In this document: one piece after another, positions 45,910 through 55,906 of the stretch
Layout: the number at the start of each line of letters is the position of its first letter
How positions within the stretch are numbered: the stretch's first letter is position 1
NCBI RefSeq assembly: GCF_004025585.1
Contig: NZ_QTZO01000006.1
Coordinates: 124,001-188,000, forward strand
Direction: 5' to 3'
DNA: 64,000 nt
DNA from: Pseudodesulfovibrio sp. S3
GTDB lineage: Bacteria > Desulfobacterota > Desulfovibrionia > Desulfovibrionales > Desulfovibrionaceae
Translations under genes and position numbers: made by a program
Notes under the pieces: model-generated
Told to the model about the DNA's origin: nothing
Seen by the model: only the letters and a program-made list of their open reading frames with translations
Databases searched by the model: none

Positions 45910-48189
45910 ATGTTCAAACGGCTTTTCATTCTGGTTGCTCTGGTCTGTCTGTTGTCCGGTCTTGCAGGAACTCATACGGCATTGGGCGCTGCCAACAGTG
46001 GCTCTGGTTCGAAATCCGTTGAACCCGTAGTCATTCCGTCGGATGCGACACCGAGCCAATTGAATGAGATCATGGCCTCCCTGAGTGACGGGCAGGTCCG
46101 CCGCCTGCTGCTGGCCGAGTTGCAGAAGAATGCCGCGCCTCCTCTGCCGCCGGAGGAGACCGGGCTGGCTGCCGCCGTTCACAAGTTGAAAAGGGGTGCC
46201 GCCTTTGTCAGGGAGCGTTTTGAATACCTTTTTTCGGGCGCATCGGCTGCTCCCAGGGAATTGCCCAAAGTCCTGGCCGCTGCATTGGCCGGAAGCGACG
46301 AACTCCCGCCCGGAAAGCTGCTCCTGGCCGTCGTGGTCCTCAGCGTCCTGTGGGTGGGGGCGATTTTTATTTTCAAGAGGAGAACCAAACAGATACGCAA
46401 GTCGATTTCCGTCGTTGGCGAAGGGGCCGCGTGGTATACGCGTATGGGACGACTTTTCCTGCGCGCCTTGCTCGATTTGTTTGGCGTGGTGATATTCACG
46501 GCCGTTGTCTTCTTGTGCTACCTGACTCTGTTTCATGAAGGGGCGTCCAGCAAGCCCGTGATCATAGCATGGCTTACCGCAATGGTTTTTCTGGAGCTGG
46601 TCAAGGTCGCCTCGCGTTTCCTGCTGGCCCCTCATGCCCCGACCCTGCGTTATCTTCCCTTGTCGGATTCCGTGGCCCAGTACCTGTTCCGATGGACCGT
46701 CAATGTGGCCAGGGTCATGGCCGTGGGCCTGCTCGTGGTAACGCTGCTTCGGTTCGAAGGCGGCAGTGAGGCTATGACGCTGCTTGTCACCACGGCATTC
46801 GGTTTCATCGTGGCCTTCATGCTCGTTCTGTTGGCCTTGTGGAACCAGAGGGTGGTGGCAGAGAGCATCCGTCGAAACAATGCCCCTGACAGTCTCCTGT
46901 ATCAACTGGCCGGTGCCTGGCATGTGGGTGCCATCGTCTATGTATTCTTTTTTTGGATTTTCTGGGTCTTCGCCCTGATGATTTTCGGGGGCAAAGCCAT
47001 GCTCCCGGGCGTCTTGACCCTGCTTGTGGTCCCTGCCTATTTCCTCGTCGATTGGGCCACCCAACGGCTGGTCCGTTTTGCCGTGGAGATGGCTGATATG
47101 GAGGTGCCGCTGGATGAGGTCGAAGACCATAAGCCCGGAACCCTGCATATCACCAAATTCGAGAATTTCCTGTCCAGGGGGTTTCGGGTTCTTGTCTTCG
47201 CGGCCTCGTTCTTTTTCCTGTTCCGCGTGTGGGGCATGGATCTGACCGTGGGCCGGGAGGTGGTCAGGGCGGGCATAAACATCCTGATAGTGCTTATTCT
47301 GGCCTATATCTTTTGGGTATCAGTCAGCGGGTATATCGAACGCAAGCTCAAGCAGAAGGGGGACGAGGCCGGCGGCGAATCCGGAGAAGGAGACGGCGGC
47401 GGGCCTGGAGGAGATCGTTTTTCAACGTTGTTGCAGTTGGTGAAGAAGTTCATCTTCGCGTCCATAGCCGTGGTTGCCGTGCTCATCATTCTTTCCTCCA
47501 TGGGTGTGGACATCGGCCCGCTCATCGCAGGTGCGTCCGTTTTCGGTATTGCCATTGGTTTCGGCGCGCAGACCCTGGTCAAGGACATCATCTCAGGCAT
47601 CTTCTTCCTGACCGACGATGCCTTCCGGGTGGGGGATTATATTGAGACGGCAGGCGCCATGGGCACGGTCGAGGAAATTTCCGTGCGTTCATTGAAGCTC
47701 CGCCATCATCTGGGATTTTTGTACACCATCCCGTTCGGGTCAATGAAGATGGTCAAGAACAACACCCGCGACTGGGCGGTCATGAAACTCCAGTACCTTG
47801 TGCCGTTTGATACGGATATTCATCAGGTCAAGAAGATCATCAAGAAAATCAACAAGGAAGTGCGGGCGGTCCCGGAATTGAACGAATTCATGCTCTCCGA
47901 CATCAAGAGCCAGGGCGTCAAGGCCATGGAGGAATACGGCATGCGTATGCGCGTCAAGTTCATGACCAAGCCCGGCGGCCAGTTCACCCTGCGCAAGTTG
48001 GTCCTGGCAAAGATGCGCAAGTATTTTGCCGAGGCGGGCATCGAGTTTGCCAAGCCGCGTGTTTCGGTGCACATCCCGGACAGGGAGCATCTGACGGGCG
48101 AGGAAGAGGTGCTCGCGGCAGCGGCAGCCTCTCAGGCTGTGAACAAGGAGGCTGCTGCGAAAAAGAAGAAAGACGGCCATAGTCTGTAG
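45910..48189 (+). CDS. Large MscS-family mechanosensitive channel
   Basis: 759 residues. A signal peptide (1-27) is followed by a periplasmic part and several transmembrane helices. The MscS core lies at about 530-700: pore helix region GPLIAGASVFGIAIGFGAQT, then KDIISGIFFLTDDAFRVGDY and the beta domain TVEEISVRSLKLR. It should open under membrane tension to release solutes. The Gly-rich linker (about 482-500) before the core is unusual but compatible. The C-terminus is an Ala/Lys tail. First intact host gene right of the prophage. Confidence 0.9.
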   Translation: MFKRLFILVALVCLLSGLAGTHTALGAANSGSGSKSVEPVVIPSDATPSQLNEIMASLSDGQVRRLLLAELQKNAAPPLPPEETGLAAAVHKLKRGAAFVRERFEYLFSGASAAPRELPKVLAAALAGSDELPPGKLLLAVVVLSVLWVGAIFIFKRRTKQIRKSISVVGEGAAWYTRMGRLFLRALLDLFGVVIFTAVVFLCYLTLFHEGASSKPVIIAWLTAMVFLELVKVASRFLLAPHAPTLRYLPLSDSVAQYLFRWTVNVARVMAVGLLVVTLLRFEGGSEAMTLLVTTAFGFIVAFMLVLLALWNQRVVAESIRRNNAPDSLLYQLAGAWHVGAIVYVFFFWIFWVFALMIFGGKAMLPGVLTLLVVPAYFLVDWATQRLVRFAVEMADMEVPLDEVEDHKPGTLHITKFENFLSRGFRVLVFAASFFFLFRVWGMDLTVGREVVRAGINILIVLILAYIFWVSVSGYIERKLKQKGDEAGGESGEGDGGGPGGDRFSTLLQLVKKFIFASIAVVAVLIILSSMGVDIGPLIAGASVFGIAIGFGAQTLVKDIISGIFFLTDDAFRVGDYIETAGAMGTVEEISVRSLKLRHHLGFLYTIPFGSMKMVKNNTRDWAVMKLQYLVPFDTDIHQVKKIIKKINKEVRAVPELNEFMLSDIKSQGVKAMEEYGMRMRVKFMTKPGGQFTLRKLVLAKMRKYFAEAGIEFAKPRVSVHIPDREHLTGEEEVLAAAAASQAVNKEAAAKKKKDGHSL

Positions 48190-48365
48190 GCAGGGTTTGC
48201 CAAGGATCGGTGCTCAATGCGAAGTGTGGACGGGTTTTGTGCTGTCGAATTCGATTTGATGCGGTGATCTCCACCACCCTGGCGTTCTTTCCTTGTTCCT
48301 TGTACCGCTTTCAGGTTAGGTTTCCTCATGGCTGACCAATCACTTTCGCACCAGGAGCATTCCCT

Positions 48366-50480
48366 TTGACCGCCAAGGCCAATCTGCACGCTTTTTTCTA
48401 TCCCGATACCGTAGCCGTCATCGGCGCGTCCGCTTCACCCGGCAAGGTGGGGCATACGGTCGTCACCAACATGCTTGCGGCCGGATACACCGGCAAGCTG
48501 CTGCCCGTGAACCCCAAGGGCGGCGTGATCGAAGGGCTTCCCGTGATCACGGACATCAGTGATCTGCCGCGTGGCCTGGATCTGGCTGTCGTCTCAGTGC
48601 CGCCCCAGTTCGTGATCCCGTCCCTCAAGGCCTTGGGGGAGAACGGAACCAGGGCGGCCATCGTCATCACTGCCGGTTTCAAGGAAGTGGGCAAGGAAGG
48701 GCACGACCTGGAGCAGCAGATCATCGCCTTGTGCGAGCGGTTCAACATCGCGTTGCTCGGTCCCAACTGCCTTGGGATGATGAACACCTCTGTCGGGGTC
48801 AACGCCTCCTTTGCCGCGGGCCATCCCAACCCCGGTTCCATAGCCTTTTTTTCGCAGTCAGGGGCGCTGTGCGTGGCCATTCTGGACTGGGCTATGGGTG
48901 CGAATATCGGGTTTTCCAAGTTCATCTCCCTGGGCAACAAGGCCGTCCTGGATGAGGCGGACATGCTTGAGTATCTGAATAATGACGAGAGCACCAAGGT
49001 CATCCTCGGCTACATCGAGAACGTGGAGCACGGTGAGAATTTCCTGAAACAGGCACGCAAGACCAGCCTCAACAAGCCCGTGATCATGATCAAGGCAGGC
49101 ACCACGGCAGCGGGTGCCAAGGCCGCTTCGTCCCATACAGGAGCCATTGCCGGGTCGGACCAGAGCTACACCGCAGCCTTTCACAAGTCCGGGGTCATCC
49201 GTGTCGGGGATGTGGCTACGCTTTTCAATCTGGCGCAGGCCTTTTCCAGTCAGCCCCTGCCCAAGGGGCCGAATCTGGCCGTGGTCACCAACTCGGGCGG
49301 GCCGGGCATCCTGACCGCGGATGCGGCGGACCGTTCCTGCCTGACCATGGCCGAGCTGTCCCAGAAGACCATCCAGAAGCTCCAGGAATTTCTTCCCAGC
49401 TACGCCGCTTTCTATAATCCGGTGGACATTGTCGGAGACGCTGATGCCAAGCGGTACCGTCAGGCTCTGGACGTGGTCGGCGAAGACCCCATGGTCCACT
49501 CCATCCTGGTCCTGCTCACGCCCACGGCTTCGGTGGAGATCGAGAAGACCGCCGAGGCCGTCATTCGAACGGCTCAAAAGTGCGGTAAACCGGTCTTTGC
49601 CTGCTTCATGGGCAAGACCCGTGTGGCCGTGGCCAGAAAGAAGCTCATGGAAGCGGGCATCCCGTGTTACGCCTTCCCGGAACCTGCCGTGCATTCCATT
49701 GAGGCCATGTATGAATACTACCTCTGGAAGCATCGGGCGGAGCCGCAGTACGCATTGGTCGAAGGGGACCGGGATCTGGTCCGCGAAGTGATCAACGAGC
49801 ACGTTCGTCGCAACCAGCCGGAGATCGTGGAATTCGAGGCTCAGCAGGTACTCAAGGCATATGGACTGCCTACGCCCAAAACAATGCTTGCCCGGTCTTC
49901 TGACGAGGCTGTGGCCGCTGCGGAGGACATCGGTTATCCCGTGGTGCTCAAGATCGCCTCGCCTGATATATCCCACAAGTCCGATGTTGGCGGGGTCATG
50001 GTGAACCTGAAAAATGCCATGGAGGTCATGAACGCGTTCAAGGAGATCACGGCCAAGGCCCAGCGGTTGCGCCGGGACGCCTATATCACGGGGTGTCTGG
50101 TTCAGGAAATGGCACCTCCCGGAGTCAAGGAAGTGATCATCGGGTTCAAGCGGGACGAGCAGTTCGGTCCCATGCTCATGTTTGGCCTGGGCGGAATTTA
50201 CGTGGAGATCATGAAGGATATTTCCTTCAAGCTGGCTCCCCTGTCACGGCAGGATGCCTTTGAGATCGTGCGCGAGATAAAATCCTACATGCTGCTCAAG
50301 GGCCTCAGGGGCGAACAGCCTGCGAATTTCGTCGCCTTGGAGGAGATAATTCTGGTCATGTCCAGGTTTGCCCTGGATTTCCCCGAAGTATGGGAGGCGG
50401 AGTTCAATCCGGTCCTGGTGAATCACGAGCGGGCCATGGTGGCGGACGTTCGCATGACACTGCATCTCAAGGACAGTTAA
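48366..50480 (+). CDS. ADP-forming acetyl/acyl-CoA synthetase, fused alpha-beta
   Basis: 704 residues, starting at TTG 48366 with AGGAG upstream. Domain order: CoA-binding (VAVIGASASPGKVGHTV), succinyl-CoA-ligase-like with the phospho-His site (SSHTGAIAGSD), a linker, then the ATP-grasp (YPVVLKIASPDISHKSDVGG). Such enzymes turn acyl-CoA, ADP and phosphate into acid, CoA and ATP, which suits fermentative or sulfate-reducing life. The length fits the fused family. Confidence 0.88.
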   Translation: MTAKANLHAFFYPDTVAVIGASASPGKVGHTVVTNMLAAGYTGKLLPVNPKGGVIEGLPVITDISDLPRGLDLAVVSVPPQFVIPSLKALGENGTRAAIVITAGFKEVGKEGHDLEQQIIALCERFNIALLGPNCLGMMNTSVGVNASFAAGHPNPGSIAFFSQSGALCVAILDWAMGANIGFSKFISLGNKAVLDEADMLEYLNNDESTKVILGYIENVEHGENFLKQARKTSLNKPVIMIKAGTTAAGAKAASSHTGAIAGSDQSYTAAFHKSGVIRVGDVATLFNLAQAFSSQPLPKGPNLAVVTNSGGPGILTADAADRSCLTMAELSQKTIQKLQEFLPSYAAFYNPVDIVGDADAKRYRQALDVVGEDPMVHSILVLLTPTASVEIEKTAEAVIRTAQKCGKPVFACFMGKTRVAVARKKLMEAGIPCYAFPEPAVHSIEAMYEYYLWKHRAEPQYALVEGDRDLVREVINEHVRRNQPEIVEFEAQQVLKAYGLPTPKTMLARSSDEAVAAAEDIGYPVVLKIASPDISHKSDVGGVMVNLKNAMEVMNAFKEITAKAQRLRRDAYITGCLVQEMAPPGVKEVIIGFKRDEQFGPMLMFGLGGIYVEIMKDISFKLAPLSRQDAFEIVREIKSYMLLKGLRGEQPANFVALEEIILVMSRFALDFPEVWEAEFNPVLVNHERAMVADVRMTLHLKDS

Positions 50481-50520
50481 GGCGCTTTTCGGCCTGCAAT
50501 GCCGTGACTGCGGCGAGCCG

Positions 50521-50718
50521 TTATTTTTTTCTGATCTCCGTGACGCTTTCCCCTCCGATGCCCCAATTGTCGGTGTCCACCTCGTCGATGATGACGAAGG
50601 TGGTCTTGGGGTTTTTGCCGAGCACATTGGCGAGCAGGTCTGTCACACCCTTGATGAGCTGTTCCTTCTGCTCCTTGGTGGCGCCTTCTTTGGTGATGCG
50701 TATATTGACGTATGGCAT
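50521..50718 (-). CDS. 4-oxalocrotonate tautomerase family protein
   Basis: 65 residues from ATG 50718, which puts the catalytic Pro directly after the initiator Met (MPYVNIRIT). KEQKEQLIKGVTDLLAN and the beta-hairpin at the end complete the tautomerase fold. Substrate unknown. It follows the histidine kinase gene by 14 bases. Confidence 0.85.
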   Translation of the reverse strand: MPYVNIRITKEGATKEQKEQLIKGVTDLLANVLGKNPKTTFVIIDEVDTDNWGIGGESVTEIRKK

Positions 50719-50732
50719 GTGGTTCTCCTGAA

Positions 50733-52154
50733 TCATGTTCGGGGTTGAATCGGAAGGTTCACCGTGATCGTGGTACCGTTATCGTCCGACGAATCCATGG
50801 AGATATCGCCGCCCATCACCTTGACCATGAGCCGAGCGGAATACGTGCCCAGCCCGGTGCCGGTGCGTTTCCCGGCCGAGGCGAACTTCTCGAAAAAGGT
50901 GTCTCGGATAGACTCGGGAACAGGGCGCGGATTGTGAATGGATATGGTGAAATTCCCGTTTGCGGTCATTGCGATGGAGATGCGTTCGTCCTTGTCCGAG
51001 GCTTCGAGGGCGTTTTTTATCAGATTGGACAGGATGGCGTAACACAGGGTCTCCTCCGCCGCGATGATCAAGGTGTCTTTTCGTTTTAACAGATTGCCGG
51101 ACAGGGTGGCGCGCATGGACACCCCCATGTCCAGGGCAAGGCCGGACAGGTCGGCCAACACCCGGCGGCATACGGCCAGGATGTCCAGTTCCTTGGGGTC
51201 GTATTGGTAACGGCCGGTCTCCATCTTGTAGAGGTCCAGGCTGCGGTTGATCAGGTCCATGCCGGTATTCACCGCTTCCCGCATGTGATAGAGCATGTCC
51301 ATTTGATCCTGGTCCAGCTTGGTATAGTTTTCCAGGTAGGTAATGCCGTTGAGCGCCCCCAGAAGCGGCGTCTTGATGTCGTGCCGGGTGATCTGTTCCA
51401 CATCGGTCCGTATGGCTTGGGCCTGCTGCTGGGCCAGTGCCCGAGAGCTTTCCATGTACAACAGAAGCAGTACGATGCCCACCAGGCAGGTGCATATCAG
51501 GATGATCCCGTAGGTGGCATAGGTGTTGAAGCGGTCCAGTTGTTGTTTTGGGCCGGTCACGTCGAATACGATTTCGAATGCCCCAAGGTATGTGTCGTCC
51601 CGCATGAGCGGGACGTAAGCGTAAACAGCGGATGTGGTCGCGGTTTCGCCTTGGGGGGAAAGACTTTCGTTCTCGACGAGCCTGGAATACATGTGTCCCT
51701 TGGCCATAAGGTCCGTAAGCGCAGGGTCTGTGTCGAGAGTGTTGAGATCATCCGGGTTGGTCGCATAAAGGGTGAACCCTTCCGGGGACAACACCTTGAC
51801 CTCAAGTAGGCCGAAATTCACCTCCAATCGATAGATATCTGCCAGGAAGTGCTTCGTATTGAGCACATCGTGCGTCAGCTTGGTGTTCGTTATGGAAGCG
51901 GGAAGAGTGTGCATGGCCAGTTGGCGAGCGAAATCTTCAAAAGTGCCGACCATGATTTTCGTGTATGCGGGATAGATGACGGTGGCGTTTATGACCGGCA
52001 GGGCTAGTGTGCAGGTTACGGCCAGCAAGAGAATGCCGAGCAGGGGATAGCTGTGCTTCATCCTGCAGGCGCGGACGAGTTGGAACGTCGTCAACCGGCA
52101 GAGGAATCTGTGCAGGGCGGATTCGGAGCGGTTGTCGCGTTCATGTTCGGACAT
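50733..52154 (-). CDS. Membrane sensor histidine kinase
   Basis: 473 residues. First transmembrane segment near 36-58, a periplasmic sensor domain (about 60-215), second segment near 222-245 (GIILICTCLVGIVLLLL). The HisKA-like part has the phospho-His in EQITRHDIKTPLLGALNG. The ATPase domain holds the N box (ILSNLIKNALEAS) and G box (GTGLGTYSARLMV). No response regulator gene is adjacent, so it acts with a distant partner. Confidence 0.88.
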   Translation of the reverse strand: MSEHERDNRSESALHRFLCRLTTFQLVRACRMKHSYPLLGILLLAVTCTLALPVINATVIYPAYTKIMVGTFEDFARQLAMHTLPASITNTKLTHDVLNTKHFLADIYRLEVNFGLLEVKVLSPEGFTLYATNPDDLNTLDTDPALTDLMAKGHMYSRLVENESLSPQGETATTSAVYAYVPLMRDDTYLGAFEIVFDVTGPKQQLDRFNTYATYGIILICTCLVGIVLLLLYMESSRALAQQQAQAIRTDVEQITRHDIKTPLLGALNGITYLENYTKLDQDQMDMLYHMREAVNTGMDLINRSLDLYKMETGRYQYDPKELDILAVCRRVLADLSGLALDMGVSMRATLSGNLLKRKDTLIIAAEETLCYAILSNLIKNALEASDKDERISIAMTANGNFTISIHNPRPVPESIRDTFFEKFASAGKRTGTGLGTYSARLMVKVMGGDISMDSSDDNGTTITVNLPIQPRT

Positions 52155-52273
52155 AACTGCTTTCCTTCGCAGGCTGGTGTAGTGGTATATGCTTGCAACT
52201 CTATATCAGACAGGAAAAAACAGAGAAGTCCATTAGAATGTTATGGCGGTTCTTGTCGGAATCACGGCGGAAA

Positions 52274-53068
52274 TCAGGCGGAGAGCACCATCCCGGCGAT
52301 TTCCCGCAGGAGCTTGGCGGCAGTCATGGCCGTGGTCGAGTTCAGGTCGCGGTCAGGGTTGAGTTCCACAATGTCCGCACCGATGATGGGTCCGTCAACT
52401 GCCTGGATGATGTCCAGGAGTTCACGGGTGGTCAAGCCGCCCGGTTCATGGTGGGAGACCCCTGGGGCAAAGGCCGGGTCCAGGGCGTCCAGGTCCACCG
52501 TGACGTAGACAGGGCCGTCAAAGGAAAGTCTCGGCCACCTGGCTCTGTCTTTCATCTCCAGCCACTCGATGCCGAACTTTGCTTGTTGTTCGCGTTGATG
52601 ACCTGACGCAGTGCGGATGCCCACCGACACCAGCCGGGTGCACAACCCTTCCTCCATGATGCGCGAGAACGGACAGGCGTGGGAATGCGGATTCCCTTCG
52701 AACTCGTGGTAGCAGTCCGGGTGGGCGTCGAAGTGCAGGATGGAGAAATCGCCCAAGGACCGCTTCATGCCGCGGACCAGGGGATAGGTCACGGAGTGGT
52801 CACCGCCGAGGAAGATGGGCGTGGCATGGCCTGCGCCCGCTGCTGCTGCGGCCTCCTCTATGACGGCAAAGGCACTGTCCGCATCCTTCAGGTCAAGGGT
52901 TCCCCCATGGTCGAGGACGTTCGAGAGATCATGTCCGGTCTCGGTCCAGAGGTTGGCCGAATCGCAATGCAGGGCCTCGACCACGCTGTACGGCCCCTTG
53001 GCGGGGCCGCGCAGGTAGGAGGAGTTGTGATCCAGGGGAACGCCGATCAGCTTGATGCGTTCGGACAT
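52274..53068 (-). CDS. speB: Agmatinase/arginase-family ureohydrolase
   Basis: 264 residues with the Mn-binding motifs of ureohydrolases: FLGGDHSVTYPL, HFDAHPDCY and VTVDLDALDPAFAPG. It releases urea from agmatine or a related guanidino compound; the exact substrate is not fixed by the motifs. It starts 6 bases after the hslU stop, as last gene of the macrodomain-hslV-hslU operon. Confidence 0.82.
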   Translation of the reverse strand: MSERIKLIGVPLDHNSSYLRGPAKGPYSVVEALHCDSANLWTETGHDLSNVLDHGGTLDLKDADSAFAVIEEAAAAAGAGHATPIFLGGDHSVTYPLVRGMKRSLGDFSILHFDAHPDCYHEFEGNPHSHACPFSRIMEEGLCTRLVSVGIRTASGHQREQQAKFGIEWLEMKDRARWPRLSFDGPVYVTVDLDALDPAFAPGVSHHEPGGLTTRELLDIIQAVDGPIIGADIVELNPDRDLNSTTAMTAAKLLREIAGMVLSA

Positions 53069-53074
53069 GGTCTT

Positions 53075-54454
53075 CTAGAGGATGTATCGGGACAGGTCGC
53101 GGTCTTCCACCACATCCCCGAGTTGTTCTTTCACGTAATCACGGTCGATGACGATCTTCTGTCCGGACTTGTCAGGGGCTTCGAAGGAGAGGGTGGCCAG
53201 AATCTTCTCCATGATGGTGTAGAGCCTGCGCGCGCCGATGTTTTCGGTTTCCTCGTTGATCTTTTCGGCCATGGCCGAAATTTCTTCCAGGGCCTCCTTG
53301 GTGTAGTCGATGGCCACGCCCTCGGTTTCCAGCAGGGCCTTGTACTGCACGGTGAGCGCGTTTTTCGGTTCGGTCAGGATACGGTAGAATTCTTCCTTGT
53401 GCAGGGAGGCAAGCTCCTCGCGCAGGGGAAAACGGCCCTGGAGTTCCGGGATCAGGTCGGACGGCTTGGCAAAGTGAAACGCCCCGGCCGCGATGAACAG
53501 GATATGATCGGTCTTGACCATGCCGTACTTGGTGTTGACCACGCTGCCTTCAACGATGGGCAAAAGGTCGCGCTGCACGCCTTCGCGTGAAACGTCCGCC
53601 CCGCCCGACTGATCATGGCGCGAGGCGATCTTGTCCATTTCGTCCACGAACAGGATGCCCTGCTGCTCCACACGTTCACGGGCCAGTTCGTTGACCGCGT
53701 CCGGGTCGATGAGCTTGTCGGCTTCTTCGTCGATAAGCGTCTGAAAGGCGTCCTTTATCTTCATTTTGCGGGCCTTGCGCTTGCCCGGAAACATGTTGGA
53801 AAAGGCGCTTTGCAGGCTGGAACCCATTTCTTCCATGCCGGGAATGGCCATGATTTCGACGGAAGCACCGCTCTGCACCGTGACCTCCATCTCCACTTCA
53901 CGGCTATCGAGCTGGCCCGAGCGGAACATCTGACGGAATTTCTCGCGGGTGGCGTCATCCTTGGGCGGCTCCACCTTTTCCACTTCACCGGTCTGTCCAC
54001 CGGAAAAATAGCCCATGGGGCCGGACTGCTGGGGCTTTTTGCCGGGCAGGAGCAAGTCCAACAGCCGTTCTTCTGCGTTCTTCTCAGCCTTGATGCGGAC
54101 CTTTTCGGTTTCTTCCTTGCGGACCATGCTCACGCCGATCTCCATGAGGTCGCGGATCATGGACTCCACGTCGCGGCCCACATAACCGACCTCGGTGAAC
54201 TTGGTGGCCTCCACCTTGAAGAACGGGCAGTTGGTCAGCCGGGCCAGCCGCCGGGCGATTTCGGTCTTGCCCACGCCTGTGGGGCCCATGAGGATGATGT
54301 TCTTGGGCGCGATCTCATCCCGCAGTTCCGGGTCGATCTGCTGCCGCCGCCAGCGGTTGCGCATGGCGATGGCCACCATGCGTTTGGCGGCCTCCTGGCC
54401 GATGATGTATTTGTCGAGTTCGGAAACGATTTCTCTGGGTGTCAAATTGCTCAT
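53075..54454 (-). CDS. hslU: ATP-dependent protease ATPase subunit HslU
   Basis: 459 residues from ATG 54454, with GGAGG upstream. Key motifs: [15 protein letters not shown], Walker [25 protein letters not shown] pore loop, Walker B-like [11 protein letters not shown], and the C-terminal hook ending SRYIL that docks into HslV. It unfolds substrates and feeds them to HslV. Confidence 0.96.
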   Translation of the reverse strand: MSNLTPREIVSELDKYIIGQEAAKRMVAIAMRNRWRRQQIDPELRDEIAPKNIILMGPTGVGKTEIARRLARLTNCPFFKVEATKFTEVGYVGRDVESMIRDLMEIGVSMVRKEETEKVRIKAEKNAEERLLDLLLPGKKPQQSGPMGYFSGGQTGEVEKVEPPKDDATREKFRQMFRSGQLDSREVEMEVTVQSGASVEIMAIPGMEEMGSSLQSAFSNMFPGKRKARKMKIKDAFQTLIDEEADKLIDPDAVNELARERVEQQGILFVDEMDKIASRHDQSGGADVSREGVQRDLLPIVEGSVVNTKYGMVKTDHILFIAAGAFHFAKPSDLIPELQGRFPLREELASLHKEEFYRILTEPKNALTVQYKALLETEGVAIDYTKEALEEISAMAEKINEETENIGARRLYTIMEKILATLSFEAPDKSGQKIVIDRDYVKEQLGDVVEDRDLSRYIL

Positions 54455-54472
54455 TTTGTGTGCCTCCGGCGG

Positions 54473-54700
54473 CTTAAGAACCTTTTGGAAAAGGTTCTTA
54501 AGAATCTCCAAAACTTTTTATTACCACGCCTTTCGGCGTGGAAGACGTTTCTATTTCTAATGGTGCGTTCATTGATGACGCGCACTCCACGCCGCACTCA
54601 GAACCCATGCTCTTCATATTCCTTCCAGGCGGCGCGGTCCCAAAAAGATTGGAAGGGAGAGCGCGCGAGGGAAACTGTTTAAAAAGTTTCCCTCGCGCAT
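54473..54700. repeat. Intergenic hairpin repeats between hslV and hslU
   Basis: Three hairpins: a 30-base palindrome (54473-54502, CTTAAGAACC...GGTTCTTAAG), CACGCC-TTTC-GGCGTG near 54522-54537, and GAGGGAAACT...AGTTTCCCTC near 54668-54695. I recall similar palindromes between genes in Desulfovibrio genomes. The 255-base gap has no gene. Confidence 0.55.
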
Positions 54701-54709
54701 CTTCAAATA

Positions 54710-55249
54710 TTACTTGCTCTGTGATTCCAAGGTGATGTGGTTGTTGGTGTAGACGCAGATGTCGGCGGCTATTTCCATGGCCTTGCGCGCGATTTCCTCG
54801 GCCGAAAGGTCGGTGTTCTGTTGCAGGGCGCGGGCAGCGGCCAGGGCATAGGAGCCGCCGGAGCCGATGGCGGCCACGCCGTCGTCCGGCTCGATCACGT
54901 CGCCGGTGCCGGAGATGATCAGGATGTGTTCGCCGTCGGCGGCCAGGAGCATGGCTTCGAGCTTGCGCAGGTATTTGTCCGTGCGCCAGTCCTTTGCCAA
55001 TTCCACGGCGGCCCGGAGCAGGTTGCCGGAGTATGTTTCCAGCTTGGTCTCGAACCGTTCGGAAAGGGTGAATGCATCGGCCGTGGCCCCGGCAAAGCCG
55101 ATGGTGACCTTGTCCTTGTATATGCGCCGCACCTTGCGGGCGGTGTGTTTCATGGCAACGGTCTGCCCAAAGGTAACCTGGCCGTCTCCGGCCACGGCAG
55201 TACCCTTGTCGTCCTTGACCGCAATAATGGTAGTTCCTCTGATTTCCAC
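54710..55249 (-). CDS. hslV: ATP-dependent protease peptidase subunit HslV
   Basis: 179 residues from GTG 55249, preceded by AAGGAG. The mature N-terminal Thr is Thr6 ([14 protein letters not shown]), so a five-residue propeptide must be removed. [20 protein letters not shown] and [11 protein letters not shown] are typical. Forms the proteolytic double ring that works with HslU. Confidence 0.95.
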   Translation of the reverse strand: MEIRGTTIIAVKDDKGTAVAGDGQVTFGQTVAMKHTARKVRRIYKDKVTIGFAGATADAFTLSERFETKLETYSGNLLRAAVELAKDWRTDKYLRKLEAMLLAADGEHILIISGTGDVIEPDDGVAAIGSGGSYALAAARALQQNTDLSAEEIARKAMEIAADICVYTNNHITLESQSK

Positions 55250-55259
55250 GATATTCTCC

Positions 55260-55805
55260 TTACAGAATTTCACAGGCAATGGCGGACCATGTCTCGAAGA
55301 CGGCATCTCCGTGCAGGACCATGGTCGCTTCCCTGACCAGCCCCGCCTCGAGTCCTGTTTTCAGTGCAGTAAGCGCAATATGTGCCGCATCTTCAACCGG
55401 GTAGCCGTAGATGCCGCAGGATATGGCCGGGAAGGCCACGGTTTCGATGTTGTGTTTGCGGGCCAGCCGCAGGCTGTTGGTGTAGGCGTTTTCGAGCAGT
55501 ACGGGTTCGTTGTTGCTGCCGCCGCGCCATATGGGACCGACTGTGTGGATGATATGTCGGGCAGGCAGGTTGAAGCCTCCGGTGATGACGGCTTCTCCCG
55601 GCGGCAGGGAACCGATGTTCAGGATAATCGCCCGGCAGGCTTCCTGGAGGTCCTTGACCCCAGCGGCGCGGTGAATGGCACCGTCCACGCCACCTCCTCC
55701 GGCCAGCCTGGAGTTGGCCGCATTGACAATGGCGTCCACGTCCAAAGCGGTGATGTCGCCCTGGCGGACGGTGAGCCGTCCCCGGCCTGTGTTCCATGTT
55801 TGCAT
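55260..55805 (-). CDS. Macrodomain protein (O-acetyl-ADP-ribose deacetylase type)
   Basis: 181 residues. Macrodomain signatures: RQGDITAL (GDIT 16-19), [20 protein letters not shown] (28-45) with the substrate-side Asn and Gly loops, and [12 protein letters not shown]. It binds or hydrolyses ADP-ribose derivatives. It lies 10 bases before hslV and is probably cotranscribed. Confidence 0.9.
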   Translation of the reverse strand: MQTWNTGRGRLTVRQGDITALDVDAIVNAANSRLAGGGGVDGAIHRAAGVKDLQEACRAIILNIGSLPPGEAVITGGFNLPARHIIHTVGPIWRGGSNNEPVLLENAYTNSLRLARKHNIETVAFPAISCGIYGYPVEDAAHIALTALKTGLEAGLVREATMVLHGDAVFETWSAIACEIL

Positions 55806-55906
55806 GACAATTCGAAAGGTAATTCCTCCTGGCCGTTTGGCAAGAGGAGGTGTTCATTCAATGGAAATTCTTTCAGTAAGGCATTGTTCGTGTTAGAGTC
55901 ACGGAT

